In this document: positions 44,921-54,640 of the stretch, in pieces
Position numbering within the stretch: position 1 is the stretch's first letter
Layout of the letters: every line of letters starts with the position of its first letter
NCBI GenBank assembly: GCA_938004015.1
Contig: CALKWU010000228.1
Location: 1-64,000 of the forward strand
Source of the DNA: an uncultured Oceanobacillus sp.
GTDB taxonomy: Bacteria; Bacillota; Bacilli; Bacillales; Amphibacillaceae
Length of the DNA: 64,000 nucleotides
Direction of reading: 5' to 3'
The notes under the pieces: generated by a model
Databases searched by the model: none
What the model was told of the DNA's origin: nothing
What the model saw: the letters and a program-made list of their open reading frames with translations, nothing else
Translations under genes and position numbers: made by a program

Positions 44921-45362
44921 AATGAAGCGACATATAAAAATAAGGGAACTGATCAATGAACATGAAATAGAAACACAGGATGAACTTGTCGATGAACTGA
45001 AGGCACTTGGCTTTAATGTGACGCAAGCGACCGTGTCGCGGGACATTAAAGAACTCCATTTGGTGAAAGTACCGACACTTTCCGGTAAATATAAATATAG
45101 CTTGCCCGCTGATTTGAAGTTCAATCCGGAAGAGAAGTTGAAACGACTCATTGCCGATGCTTTCGTAAACATCGATCATGCAAGCCATTTTGTCGTATTG
45201 AAAACGCTTCCTGGAAATGCCAATGCGATCGGCGTGCTGATCGACAATTTGGATTGGGAAGAAATCATGGGGACGATTTGCGGGGACGATACGTGTCTCA
45301 TCATTTGTAAAAAAGAAGAAGATGCGGAAAATATCCAAAACCGCTTACTTCAGATGCTTTAA
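44913..45362 (+). CDS. argR: arginine repressor ArgR/AhrC
   Basis: 149 residues from the ATG at 44913 with GGAGGT seven bases upstream. Winged helix ([40 protein letters not shown]) and the hexamer and arginine domain with [20 protein letters not shown]. Represses arginine synthesis and activates its breakdown when arginine is high. It overlaps tlyA and precedes recN by 23 bases. Confidence 0.95.
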   Translation: MSKMKRHIKIRELINEHEIETQDELVDELKALGFNVTQATVSRDIKELHLVKVPTLSGKYKYSLPADLKFNPEEKLKRLIADAFVNIDHASHFVVLKTLPGNANAIGVLIDNLDWEEIMGTICGDDTCLIICKKEEDAENIQNRLLQML

Positions 45363-45385
45363 CGTTCAAAAAGAGGTGGACAATC

Positions 45386-47092
45386 ATGCTGACGGAGTTA
45401 TCCATTCAAAACTTTGCAATTATAGACGACGTTTCCATCACATTCAATGAAGGCTTGACCGTCCTGACAGGGGAAACGGGAGCAGGGAAGTCGATCATCA
45501 TCGATGCAATCCAACTTCTTGCCGGTGGGAGAGGTTCCGTTGATTATGTCCGCCATCAGGCGAAGAAGGCTGAAATTGAAGGACTGTTCATCATCGAGTC
45601 TGCTCGACATCCGATTTATGAAGTGGCGAAACAATATGGTATCGAAATAAGCGATGCTCAAGTAGTTCTCGAAAGGACGATCACGAGCAGCGGAAAAAGC
45701 ATTTGCCGGGTGAATGGGAAACTCGTGACTTTGGCGATTTTACGTGAATTCGGAAAAAGGCTCATTGACATTCACAGCCAACATGAAACCCAGTCTTTAA
45801 TGGATGTGGAGAGTCATATCGAATTTTTAGACATGTACGACGCCGAAAATATCAGAAAAGCAAAAGAAGAATATATGACTTTGTATGAAAAGTACAATCG
45901 ACTTGAGGAAAGATACAAGCAGTTGAGTGAAAATGAACAGGAACTTGCCCATCGTCAAGATTTGCTGGAATTTCAGCTGAAGGAATTGGAACAAGCGGAT
46001 CTCAAACCCGATGAGGATGAGATTTTGGAAAAGGAAAGGAACTCCCTCGCCAATTTTGAAAAAATCCATCGAGCTCTGCAAACGACGTATAGTGCGTTAT
46101 ATGGTGAAGGAAAAGGGTTGGATTGGTTGAATGAAGCGAGGATGGCGTTGAATGAACAGGAAGACATCGATTCGTTCATCGGTGAAAAAGCGGAAGAATT
46201 GGAAAACCATTATTATGCATTGGAAGCGATGGCTTTTGACATTCGGAATTACCTCGATCAATTGGAATTCCAACCGGAGCGTCTCAATGAAATCGAAGCA
46301 CGTTTGAATGAAATCAACCGCTTGAAAAAGAAATACGGTCCAACGGTAAACGAAATGATCACTTTTATGGCAAAAGTGGAGGAAGAACTGGAAGAAATAA
46401 CAAATAAAGATTCGCATTTGAGTACTCTCGCTGCGGAAATGGAAGAGATCAAAAAAGATGCGTTCCTCGAAGCTGAACATCTGCATGAATTACGGAAAAA
46501 AGCAGCAAAAGAGTTGACGGAAGAAATACATAAAGAATTGAAAAGTCTATACTTGGACAAAGCGACATTCCAAGTCAGTTTCGAACATGATAAAAACGAG
46601 CCGACGCTTCATAAAAATGGTTTTGACGAAATCCGTTTCATGATCTCGACAAATCCGGGAGAGCCTGTGAAAGACTTGACAAAAGTGGCATCCGGCGGAG
46701 AACTTTCCAGGATTATGCTCGTCTTGAAAAAAATATTCGCTAACCACCAAGGGGTCACAAGCGTTATATTTGATGAAGTCGATACAGGTGTGAGCGGTCG
46801 GGTTGCCCAGGCGATGGCGGAAAAAATATATGACATATCGAAAACATCTCAAGTGCTTTGCATCACCCATTTACCGCAAGTGGCCGCTATGGCTGATACG
46901 CATAAGCTCATTGAAAAGGAAGAAAAAGATGGACGAACTTCCACTTCTGTCACTGAGCTTGATCTCGAGCAGCAAATGGAAGAATTGAGCCGGATGATTA
47001 CGGGGACGGAACTGACGGAAACAGCAAAAGATCATGCAAGGGAGATGCTCGATCTTGCAGAACAATTCAAAAAGGAAACTTCAAGGGAATAA
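45386..47092 (+). CDS. recN: DNA repair protein RecN
   Basis: 568 residues, SMC-like. Walker A LTGETGAGKSIIIDAIQ, two long coiled-coil arms with a mid turn, signature KVASGGELSRIMLVLK and Walker B SVIFDEVDTGVSG, then D-loop and THLPQVAAMAD. Early responder at double-strand breaks. Last gene of tlyA-argR-recN, ended by a terminator. AAGAGGTGG before the ATG. Confidence 0.95.
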   Translation: MLTELSIQNFAIIDDVSITFNEGLTVLTGETGAGKSIIIDAIQLLAGGRGSVDYVRHQAKKAEIEGLFIIESARHPIYEVAKQYGIEISDAQVVLERTITSSGKSICRVNGKLVTLAILREFGKRLIDIHSQHETQSLMDVESHIEFLDMYDAENIRKAKEEYMTLYEKYNRLEERYKQLSENEQELAHRQDLLEFQLKELEQADLKPDEDEILEKERNSLANFEKIHRALQTTYSALYGEGKGLDWLNEARMALNEQEDIDSFIGEKAEELENHYYALEAMAFDIRNYLDQLEFQPERLNEIEARLNEINRLKKKYGPTVNEMITFMAKVEEELEEITNKDSHLSTLAAEMEEIKKDAFLEAEHLHELRKKAAKELTEEIHKELKSLYLDKATFQVSFEHDKNEPTLHKNGFDEIRFMISTNPGEPVKDLTKVASGGELSRIMLVLKKIFANHQGVTSVIFDEVDTGVSGRVAQAMAEKIYDISKTSQVLCITHLPQVAAMADTHKLIEKEEKDGRTSTSVTELDLEQQMEELSRMITGTELTETAKDHAREMLDLAEQFKKETSRE

Positions 47093-47098
47093 TATCAT

Positions 47099-47137
47099 CA
47101 AAAAGCCGGAAACTAACTATGCCGGCTTTTTTATTTT
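47099..47137 (+). terminator. terminator of recN
   Basis: AAAGCCGG pairs with CCGGCTTT, followed by TTTTATTTTT. Confidence 0.85.
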
Positions 47138-47296
47138 TATCATCTTTTGCGTTTAGCTTACTCAAATTGTACATAAATATCCAAGGGAAACTTAAGCAAT
47201 TTGCTAATGAAAAACCAGTTTAAAAAACATCGGCTCCGCTCAAATTAGAAGTAAAGAAAAAACAGGTATGGGTGAGAAACGAGGAGTGTTACATTC

Positions 47297-48460
47297 ATGA
47301 AAATAAAGAAAAAAAGGACAGCTTCCGCCTGTTCAAAAACGTTTGTATCATTCGTGATTCTCGCCTTTTCTTTTCTCCATCCGAATGTCGTCGATTTTGA
47401 AGCGACTTGGATCAAGTTTTCCTCAGTACATGCACAACAGTCTTCTATAGCCGACTTGGAGCCGATTTATTTGGAAGATGTGAAAATCATACCCGGCGGT
47501 CAATCCATCGGTGTCCAATTGGAAACATTAGGGGTGCTTGTTGTCGGACATCATGCCATTAATGGGAAAGAAGGAGTCGCTTCTCCAGGAGAAGATGCTG
47601 AAGTGAAAGTCGGCGATGTCATCGTGGAAATCAATGGCCATCCGATAAAGTCGATGGATGAAATCAAAGCGATGGTCGCTAAAGCGGGGAAGGAAAATGA
47701 ACCGTTGCATCTTACGTTAAAAAGAGGAGGTGGAACCATCGAAACCAATTTGACACCAGTATTAGATGAAAGGGACAATGAATATAAAATCGGCCTTTAT
47801 ATAAGGGACACAGCAGCAGGAATCGGCACGATGACGTTCATTGAACCGGAAAGTAAACGATACGGGGCACTCGGCCATGTCATTTCCGACATGGATACAA
47901 AAAAGCCGATTGAAATGGCCCGGGGAACGATTGTCGAGTCTTCTGTCGTCCATATCGAAAAAGGGAATCAAGGGGCACCCGGAGAAAAACATGCGAGATT
48001 TTCAGCAGATAGGAATATTTTGGGAACGATTGTCAAAAACACGTCCCATGGAATTTTCGGCAACTTGGAACAACATGTACAGAATGGAAAATATGATGAT
48101 CCCTTACCAATCACAAGTGCCGATGAAGTGAAAGAAGGGCCTGCGAAAATTTTAACGGTAGTCGATCGTGATGAAGTTGAGGAATTCGATATAGAAATCG
48201 TTAGCTCCATTCCACAGGAGGAACCAGATATAAAAGGAATGGTCATAAAAATCACCGATCCCGAGTTATTGGAACGAACGGGGGGAATTGTACAAGGAAT
48301 GAGCGGAAGCCCAATTCTTCAAAACGGTAAAGTCGTTGGAGCGGTAACCCATGTTTTCGTAAACGACCCGACATCAGGATATGCCGTCCATATTGAATGG
48401 ATGCTCAAAGATGCAGGAATCAATATGGAATCAAATAAAACTTGGCAATTGGCCGGGTGA
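47297..48460 (+). CDS. spoIVB: SpoIVB serine peptidase
   Basis: 387 residues; GAGGAG before the ATG. An N-terminal membrane anchor (about 15-32), a PDZ domain (about 90-150, [20 protein letters not shown]) and the S55 peptidase domain with GALGHVISD (His) and the serine in [11 protein letters not shown] (Ser336). Made in the forespore, it cuts SpoIVFA to release sigma-K processing. I could not call a sigma-F or sigma-G promoter with confidence in the 204-base gap before it. Confidence 0.94.
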   Translation: MKIKKKRTASACSKTFVSFVILAFSFLHPNVVDFEATWIKFSSVHAQQSSIADLEPIYLEDVKIIPGGQSIGVQLETLGVLVVGHHAINGKEGVASPGEDAEVKVGDVIVEINGHPIKSMDEIKAMVAKAGKENEPLHLTLKRGGGTIETNLTPVLDERDNEYKIGLYIRDTAAGIGTMTFIEPESKRYGALGHVISDMDTKKPIEMARGTIVESSVVHIEKGNQGAPGEKHARFSADRNILGTIVKNTSHGIFGNLEQHVQNGKYDDPLPITSADEVKEGPAKILTVVDRDEVEEFDIEIVSSIPQEEPDIKGMVIKITDPELLERTGGIVQGMSGSPILQNGKVVGAVTHVFVNDPTSGYAVHIEWMLKDAGINMESNKTWQLAG

Positions 48461-48464
48461 ACAT

Positions 48465-48503
48465 GAACTTGTAACAGACTTGATGCTGTTACAAGTTTTT
48501 TTG
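48465..48503 (+). terminator. terminator of spoIVB
   Basis: AACTTGTAACAG pairs with CTGTTACAAGTT around an eight-base loop, then TTTTTT. Confidence 0.88.
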
Positions 48504-48518
48504 TCGAAAAATGTCGAT
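48502..48518 (+). promoter_or_regulatory. pair of 0A boxes before spo0A
   Basis: TGTCGAA (48502-48508) and TGTCGAT (48512-48518), ten bases apart, match the Spo0A-binding consensus TGTCGAA. They allow autoregulation of spo0A. Confidence 0.7.
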
Positions 48519-48581
48519 TTTTCATAAATAATGTAGAAAAAATTTAGAAATATAACAATTTAATAATTTTTTCAAAATAAA

Positions 48582-48608
48582 GAAGGATAATTATATCTTT
48601 TGTAGAAT
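48582..48608 (+). promoter_or_regulatory. sigma-H promoter candidate of spo0A
   Basis: GAAGGATAA (48582-48590) and AGAAT (48604-48608) with a 13-base spacer fit the sigma-H pattern RnAGGAwww/GAAT reasonably. Lies 39 bases before the start codon. Confidence 0.55.
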
Positions 48609-48646
48609 ATAAAAATTGGGAAAGGAAAATAAGGAGGGGTCGTAGA

Positions 48647-49420
48647 GTGGAAAGGATTTCAGTTTGCTTGGTTGATGATAACCCGGAGCTCGTTATGTTG
48701 ATGGAAGATTATTTTGAGGAACAGGATGACATCGATGTGATTGGTACCGCTTCCAATGGCAAGGAATGCTTGGATATGTTGGAAGTGTTGGAACCGGATG
48801 TTCTCATATTGGATATCATCATGCCTCATGTCGATGGCATCGCTGTTTTGGAAGAAATGCGTTCATCGGATTTGGATTACACACCTCAAGTGATTATGCT
48901 TACCGCTTTTGGACAGGAAGAAGTGATGAAAAAAGCTGTTGAGTACGGTGCATCGTATTTTATATTAAAACCGTTTGATATGGATCATTTGGCGGATCGG
49001 ATCCGGGCAGTCAGTGATACAGGCCCATCCCTCCAAACGACAACGAAGAAACCGAAGAAAACGAAACATAACTTGGAAGCAAGCATCACAAACATCATCC
49101 ATGAAATCGGTGTTCCTGCACATATTAAAGGTTATATGTACTTAAGGGAAGCCATAACGATGGTTTATAATGATATCGAACTGTTGGGAGCCATTACGAA
49201 AACTTTATATCCGGAAATTGCCAAAAAATACAATACGACGGCTTCAAGAGTGGAACGGGCCATCCGCCATGCGATAGAAGTCGCTTGGAGCAGAGGAAAC
49301 ATCGATTCCATTTCGGCCTTATTTGGTTATACGATTAATATTTCAAAAGCGAAACCGACCAATTCCGAGTTCATCGCCATTGTCGCAGACCGACTGCGAT
49401 TGGAGCATCAAGTGAGCTGA
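48647..49420 (+). CDS. spo0A: sporulation master regulator Spo0A
   Basis: 257 residues from a GTG at 48647 (AGGAGGGG upstream). Receiver domain with phosphoacceptor Asp56 in [12 protein letters not shown], Thr86 and Lys108; C-terminal effector domain with [15 protein letters not shown], and the DNA-contact helix [20 protein letters not shown]. Activated by the phosphorelay, it starts sporulation and represses abrB. Preceded by 0A boxes and a sigma-H-type promoter; a terminator follows. Confidence 0.97.
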   Translation: MERISVCLVDDNPELVMLMEDYFEEQDDIDVIGTASNGKECLDMLEVLEPDVLILDIIMPHVDGIAVLEEMRSSDLDYTPQVIMLTAFGQEEVMKKAVEYGASYFILKPFDMDHLADRIRAVSDTGPSLQTTTKKPKKTKHNLEASITNIIHEIGVPAHIKGYMYLREAITMVYNDIELLGAITKTLYPEIAKKYNTTASRVERAIRHAIEVAWSRGNIDSISALFGYTINISKAKPTNSEFIAIVADRLRLEHQVS

Positions 49421-49428
49421 TGATGAAA

Positions 49429-49479
49429 CAAAAAACTCCGTAAATATGGGCTAAGCCACATATCTACGGAGTTTTTTAT
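49429..49479. terminator. bidirectional terminator between spo0A and aspartokinase
   Basis: AAAAAACTCCGTAAATATG pairs with CATATCTACGGAGTTTTTT, with one mismatch; T-runs on both strands. Confidence 0.88.
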
Positions 49480-50840
49480 ATCGTCACTTTTTCTTCGATA
49501 AAATAGGATTCGTACAAGGAGCGGATCGCCCGTTTCAAGTCGGTGTCCCGAATCCCGAACATCATCGACACTTCCGATGATCCTTGGTTGATCATCTCAA
49601 TGTTGACATTTGCCCGGGCGAGGGCTTCTGTCGCTTTATTCGCCACACCAACTGTGTTAACAAGACCTTCACCGACGACCATGATGATTGCAAGTCCCCG
49701 TGAAATGCTCACAGTGTCCGGGTGCAATTCATCCTTGATCCGTTGCATAACGATTTTCTCTTTTTCCGGTGGTAAATATTTTTCCCGGAAAATGACGGAC
49801 ATGTTGTCAATCCCTGATGGAGCATGTTCAAAAGAAATGCCTTCCTCTTCAAAAATGCTCAATAATTTCCGCCCAAAACCAACTTCCCGGTTCATCAAAT
49901 ATTTACTCAAATAAATCGTACAAAATCCCGTATCGCTAGCGATACCGGTTACGATTTGACCGTTCAATTCCCGTTCGGCGACAATGAGCGTGCCTTCAGC
50001 GTCCGGATTATTCGTATTTTTGATGGCGACGGGTATTTTTGCATGATATGCCGGCATGAGGGCTTCATCATGGAATACCGAAAAACCGGCATAAGACAAT
50101 TCCCGCATTTCCTTATAAGTGAGTTTTGTGATTTTTTTCGGATTCGGAACGAAATTCGGATTCACTGTGTAAACGGAATCGACATCAGTAAAATTCTCAT
50201 ACAGTTTCGCTCTCACTCCGGAAGCGATGATGGAACCGGTTATATCGGAACCGCCACGAGAAAATGTGACGAGTTTTCCGCCTTTTGTGAAACCGAAAAA
50301 ACCAGGTATGACTAATACGCCTTCCCGATCTCGGAGAGCGTGTATTTTGTCGTAACTTTCGGGTAAAATTTGTGCATTACCCGGCTCGTCGCTAAGGAGT
50401 AAACCCGCATCACGGGGGTTGACATAAGAAGCGGTCACGCCGATTTTATTCAAGTAGGCACTGAGCATTTTTGCAGAACTGTCTTCGCCGATTGCTTTGA
50501 TGGCATCCAATTTACTGGCGTTGCCCACTTCAAGCTGCTTCGCTTTGTTCAACGATTCTGAAAATTCTTCCAAGAGAGAGGATGGGAGGTTCAATGTAGC
50601 TATAATCTCCCGGAATCGATCCATGATAGCATTATACTGCTTGTCAGACGTTTTTCCGTTGATAATCGCCAAGCCGAAATCAATGAGTAGATCGGTCATT
50701 TTCGTATCCTCTGGGAACCGTTTACCTGGAGCGGACACGACGATGAACTTACGGCTTGGGTCCTTTTTTATGATATTTCCGACTTTGATCATTTGTTCAG
50801 CATTTGCAACTGAACTGCCGCCAAATTTTGCGACCTTCAT
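49476..50840 (-). CDS. aspartokinase III (YclM/ThrD-type)
   Basis: 454 residues from the ATG at 50840 (GAGGGG upstream), the length of B. subtilis YclM. Kinase domain with KFGGSSVANAEQM, FSRGGSDITGSI and YENFTDVDSVYT; two ACT domains at the C-terminus bind the feedback amino acid. Catalyses the first step of lysine, threonine, methionine synthesis. YclM is the threonine plus lysine sensitive isozyme in B. subtilis. No lysine riboswitch is seen upstream. It is not at this locus in B. subtilis, so a local rearrangement. Confidence 0.9.
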   Translation of the reverse strand: MKVAKFGGSSVANAEQMIKVGNIIKKDPSRKFIVVSAPGKRFPEDTKMTDLLIDFGLAIINGKTSDKQYNAIMDRFREIIATLNLPSSLLEEFSESLNKAKQLEVGNASKLDAIKAIGEDSSAKMLSAYLNKIGVTASYVNPRDAGLLLSDEPGNAQILPESYDKIHALRDREGVLVIPGFFGFTKGGKLVTFSRGGSDITGSIIASGVRAKLYENFTDVDSVYTVNPNFVPNPKKITKLTYKEMRELSYAGFSVFHDEALMPAYHAKIPVAIKNTNNPDAEGTLIVAERELNGQIVTGIASDTGFCTIYLSKYLMNREVGFGRKLLSIFEEEGISFEHAPSGIDNMSVIFREKYLPPEKEKIVMQRIKDELHPDTVSISRGLAIIMVVGEGLVNTVGVANKATEALARANVNIEMINQGSSEVSMMFGIRDTDLKRAIRSLYESYFIEEKVTI

Positions 50841-50914
50841 TTCTATCCCCTCAGTCCTTCGTTTATGTAATTTTCTTTCAATCATACCATAAAAAAGGGT
50901 AAAAATAAACGTGT

Positions 50915-51154
50915 TTAATCACTATTTTCCGGTGATTTTTTCACTTTATAATTTCTTTTCCGATCACGATAGACGATAAATCCTCCGAGAAAGGCAATGC
51001 CACCGATAAAAAGGATTAGACCGACGAGGAACTGTATCAACGTATGACCGAATATCGGATAAAAATCGTTAAACAACGTATCACGCATCAATTTGATTCC
51101 AAAAGCGGCGACTGCCCCTGGAATCAATAAAACAATCAAAGCCAAAATTCTCAT
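50915..51154 (-). CDS. yqzF: DUF2627 small membrane protein (YqzF-like)
   Basis: 79 residues from the ATG at 51154, ten bases after AAAGGAG; an ATG nine bases earlier is too close to that site. Two membrane helices (about 3-21 and 40-60) and a basic tail (YRDRKRNYKVKKSPE). Position beside bkdR and topology match B. subtilis YqzF, of unknown function. Divergent from bkdR. Confidence 0.75.
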   Translation of the reverse strand: MRILALIVLLIPGAVAAFGIKLMRDTLFNDFYPIFGHTLIQFLVGLILFIGGIAFLGGFIVYRDRKRNYKVKKSPENSD

Positions 51155-51359
51155 TAAGTTCATACTCCTTTATTTCTTATCGCTCTCTAAAGTATATCAA
51201 AATCGGTGGAGAAGCGGAATGAAATCATCTCTTTGTTCGGTTAATCGTCAATTTTTTCGATGTACCCAAAATATTTATATTCGATTTTGCAGTAATTTGC
51301 TGATGCAATTGATTTGAGCTCTTTCTGGACGTGCATTAATTATCAAAATCAAAGAAACA

Positions 51360-51388
51360 TTGCCAATTTCTTCATGATACCGTATGAT
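51360..51388 (+). promoter_or_regulatory. sigma-A promoter of bkdR
   Basis: TTGCCA (51360-51365), 17-base spacer, TATGAT (51383-51388), 36 bases before bkdR. Confidence 0.7.
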
Positions 51389-51423
51389 ATAAATATGCAA
51401 TATGATGCAAAGGTGGTGAAAGG

Positions 51424-53457
51424 GTGAAAAATGTCCTCATAGTCGGCGCCGGTAAGGGTGGAAGTGCATTAATAAAAATCCTCCATCCGACCTCGAGCAT
51501 GAAAATCGTTGCAGTAATTGATCATAATGAGAAAGCACCCGGCCTTGCGTTAGCTGAAAAACTCCATATCCGGACAGGAAACGACTGGAAGGATTGGCTG
51601 GATGAAGAGATCGACATCATCATCGAAGCGACGGGAGATCAAGCAGTGCTTGAAGACATCATTGCCTCGAGACATAAAAAAACCGTCGTCGTGCCAGGTG
51701 AGGTAGCATCTATCATTTCCCAGTTGGTGGACGAAAAAGATGCACTAGTGGAACAACTGAAACAACAAAGTGATAATCAGGAATTGATTTTGAACCATAT
51801 CCGTGACGGAATGATCGTGATCGATAAATATGAGACGATCCAGTTTGTCAACAAAACAGCGATGGAGATTGTCGGCTTGCCTAAAGAACAAATCATCGGC
51901 CGACATATCGGGGACATCATCGAAAATTCGCGATTACCAGAAGTGCTGAAAACACAGAAGAAAGAAATCAACAAAAAGTTTGTGTTGAATAACGGCAAGC
52001 AAATCGTCACATCACGCATTCCACTCATCAGTGAACAAGGGGATCTTGTTGGTGCGTTCACCGTATTCAAAGATATTACCGAAGTGGTGAAACTTGCAGA
52101 AGAAAATACGGATTTGATCGAAGTGAAAAACATGCTCGAAGCAATCATCAAATCCTCTGACGAAGCGATCAGTGTAGTCGATGAGCATGGCAACGGAATA
52201 TTGGTGAATCCGGCTTATACGAGGATTACCGGATTGTCGGAAGATGAAGTCATCGGCAAACCGGCGACAGTGGATATTTACGAAGGGGAAAGCATGCACA
52301 TGAAAGTGCTGCAAACCGGTAAAACGTACCGCGGAGTCAGAATGAAAGTGGGCAAATACAAAAAAGAAGTTATTGTGAATGTAGCCCCGATCTTTGTGAA
52401 AGGGAAAATCCGTGGAAGTGTCGGTGTCCTTCATGATGTATCCGAAATTCAAGCTTTGACGGAGGAGTTGAAACGTGCCAGGCAAATCATTCGGAGCTTG
52501 GAAGCAAAATACACCTTTGATGACATCTGCGGTTCATCACCGGAATTGCGTTTAGCTTTGGAACAAGCGAAAGTGGGGGCAAAAACGCCTGCAACGGTTC
52601 TGCTCAGAGGCGAATCCGGAACGGGAAAAGAATTGTTCGCCCATGCGATCCATAATGAAAGTGACCGCAAATACCATAAATTCATACGGGTGAATTGTGC
52701 GGCAATCAACGAAGAAATGTTGGAAATCGAGCTGTTCGGCTACGAATCGCCGGACGGGCGGGAAAATAAATTCGGTGTTTTTGAAGAAGCGAACCAAGGA
52801 AGTGTGTTTTTGGATGAGATCGGAGAGATGCCTCTAAGTACGCAAGCGAAATTGTTGCGGGTTTTGGAAGAAAAAGAAATTTTCCGAGTCGGGGGAAAAG
52901 AACCGATTCCTGTTGATGTGCGGATTATTGCAGCGACGAACAGGAATTTGGAAAAAGCCATCAGCACGGGAACGTTTCGCGAAGACCTTTATTATCGGTT
53001 GAACCGTTTACCGATTTTCATACCGCCTCTGAAAGAAAGACCGGCGGATATTCCTGAGTTGGCCAATCATTTGATTGAAAAGTTGAATAGTGATTACGGC
53101 AGGAATGTAAAAAGAATTAGCGAAGACGCATTGGAACTTCTGAAACAATATCATTGGCCGGGAAATGTGCGTGAGTTGGAAAACATCATCGCCCGTGCAA
53201 TGATTAATATGGAGATCAGCGAAGAGGAAATCAAAAAAACGTATTTGCCGAAACTCGACCGTCATTCTGCCCATGAAAAAAATTCCCATCTTTTTTCCGA
53301 ATGGGAATCCCTGACAGAAGCTGTGGAAAATTTCGAACGGGATTATATTTATAAAGTGTATGAAAAAAATGGATTCAACAAGACGAAAACCGCTCAAGCG
53401 TTGGACATTTCCATACGCAACTTGTATTATAAATTGGAAAAATACGATATCGATTAA
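51424..53457 (+). CDS. bkdR: BkdR-type AAA+ regulator lacking the sigma-54 contact loop
   Basis: 677 residues from a GTG (AAAGGTGGTG upstream). Domains: an N-terminal Rossmann-like part (VLIVGAGKGGSALIKIL), two PAS domains (about 120-230 and 240-345), an AAA+ domain (370-600) and a C-terminal Fis-type helix-turn-helix (KTKTAQALDISIRNLYYKLE). Walker A GESGTGKELFAHAIH (from Gly396) and Walker B GSVFLDEIGEMPL are intact. The loop after ELFGY, which in B. subtilis BkdR carries GAFSGA for sigma-54 contact, is replaced by ESPDGRENK (441-449). So ATP binding may remain but sigma-54 activation is unlikely. Otherwise it aligns with BkdR and lies directly before the bkd genes. Confidence 0.9.
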   Translation: MKNVLIVGAGKGGSALIKILHPTSSMKIVAVIDHNEKAPGLALAEKLHIRTGNDWKDWLDEEIDIIIEATGDQAVLEDIIASRHKKTVVVPGEVASIISQLVDEKDALVEQLKQQSDNQELILNHIRDGMIVIDKYETIQFVNKTAMEIVGLPKEQIIGRHIGDIIENSRLPEVLKTQKKEINKKFVLNNGKQIVTSRIPLISEQGDLVGAFTVFKDITEVVKLAEENTDLIEVKNMLEAIIKSSDEAISVVDEHGNGILVNPAYTRITGLSEDEVIGKPATVDIYEGESMHMKVLQTGKTYRGVRMKVGKYKKEVIVNVAPIFVKGKIRGSVGVLHDVSEIQALTEELKRARQIIRSLEAKYTFDDICGSSPELRLALEQAKVGAKTPATVLLRGESGTGKELFAHAIHNESDRKYHKFIRVNCAAINEEMLEIELFGYESPDGRENKFGVFEEANQGSVFLDEIGEMPLSTQAKLLRVLEEKEIFRVGGKEPIPVDVRIIAATNRNLEKAISTGTFREDLYYRLNRLPIFIPPLKERPADIPELANHLIEKLNSDYGRNVKRISEDALELLKQYHWPGNVRELENIIARAMINMEISEEEIKKTYLPKLDRHSAHEKNSHLFSEWESLTEAVENFERDYIYKVYEKNGFNKTKTAQALDISIRNLYYKLEKYDID

Positions 53458-53474
53458 TTGGTAATTCCACAAAA

Positions 53475-53491
53475 AGTAAAGCGCTTACATT
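53475..53491 (+). promoter_or_regulatory. cre-like site before bcd
   Basis: GTAAAGCGCTTACA fits the CcpA site WTGNAANCGNWNNCWW except for GT in place of TG; it sits 27 bases before the bcd start. Suggests carbon catabolite control, unproven. Confidence 0.45.
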
Positions 53492-53517
53492 ATATGAATA
53501 AAAGGGGAGGAATTGAA

Positions 53518-54612
53518 ATGGAAATCTTCAAGTATATGGAGAAATACAATTACGAACAAATGACGATTTGTCAAGATGAGGCTTCCGGACTGAAGGCGAT
53601 TATTGTCATTCATGACACGACGCTCGGTCCTGCTCTCGGAGGAGCACGGATGTGGACTTATGATTCCGAAGATGAGGCGATTGAAGATGCTCTCCGACTT
53701 GCCAGGGGGATGACTTACAAAAATGCTGCGGCCGGCTTAGATCTCGGTGGCGGTAAAGCGGTGATCATCGGTGACCCGCGAAAGGATAAAAATCCGGATA
53801 TGTTCCGGGCATTTGGTCGTTTCGTCCAAGGTTTGGGAGGACGTTACATCACGGCGGAGGATGTTGGTACAACGACGGAAGATATGGACTTGATCCATTT
53901 GGAAACGGAGTATGTCACCGGTCTTTCTCCTACAACTCCGGGAGCTGCAGGTGATCCTTCACCAGTTACGGCTTATGGGATATATAAAGGGATGAAGGCG
54001 ACAGCGAAAGAGGCGTTCGGAACGGATTCCTTGGAAGGGAAAACAGTCGCTGTCCAAGGGGTTGGAAATGTCGCTTATACATTATGTGAATATCTCCATA
54101 AGGAAGGTGCGGAATTGATCGTCACTGACATCAATGAGGATTCCGTCAAACGGGCTGTCGATGCATTCGGTGCCAAAGCCGTCGATCCCGATGACATTTA
54201 CGGCGTGGACTGCGATATTTTCGCACCATGTGCTTTAGGGGCGATCATCAATGACAAAACGATTCCGCAATTGAAAGCAAAAGCGATTGCAGGATCTGCC
54301 AACAACCAATTGGCGGAAGAAAGACATGGAGACATCTTACATGAAATGGGGATCGTCTATGCGCCTGATTATGTCATCAATGCAGGCGGTGTCATTAACG
54401 TTGCCGATGAACTGGCTGGGTATAATAAGGAAAGGGCATTGAAAAAAGTAGAAACGATCTATACCAACTTGGAGCGGGTGTTCGAAATTTCGAAAATTGA
54501 AGGAATCCCGACATATGTTGCAGCTGACCGAATGGCGGAAGAACGGATTGAAGCGAAAAAGAAATCGCGCAACCAATTTTTACTAAATGAACGTCATATT
54601 TTGAATCGCTGA
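53518..54612 (+). CDS. bcd: leucine (branched-chain amino acid) dehydrogenase
   Basis: 364 residues from the ATG at 53518 (GGGGAGG upstream). Oxidative deamination of Leu, Val and Ile to the 2-oxo acids with NAD. Marks: [19 protein letters not shown], the catalytic lysine region [18 protein letters not shown] fold [14 protein letters not shown] and [13 protein letters not shown]. First gene of the catabolic run bcd-lpdV-bkdAA-bkdAB-bkdB; the preceding regulator ends 60 bases upstream. Confidence 0.95.
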   Translation: MEIFKYMEKYNYEQMTICQDEASGLKAIIVIHDTTLGPALGGARMWTYDSEDEAIEDALRLARGMTYKNAAAGLDLGGGKAVIIGDPRKDKNPDMFRAFGRFVQGLGGRYITAEDVGTTTEDMDLIHLETEYVTGLSPTTPGAAGDPSPVTAYGIYKGMKATAKEAFGTDSLEGKTVAVQGVGNVAYTLCEYLHKEGAELIVTDINEDSVKRAVDAFGAKAVDPDDIYGVDCDIFAPCALGAIINDKTIPQLKAKAIAGSANNQLAEERHGDILHEMGIVYAPDYVINAGGVINVADELAGYNKERALKKVETIYTNLERVFEISKIEGIPTYVAADRMAEERIEAKKKSRNQFLLNERHILNR

Positions 54613-54640
54613 AATGTAGGGCAGGAAAGGAGGGGTTTTG

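Noticed and set aside
47138..47296. Sigma-F or sigma-G promoter of spoIVB
   Set aside because: No pair of elements with acceptable spacing could be read in this gap, although forespore control is expected from the family.
53458..53517. Sigma-54 (-24/-12) promoter before bcd
   Set aside because: No GG and GC dinucleotides with the correct spacing and flanks are present, consistent with the altered BkdR loop.
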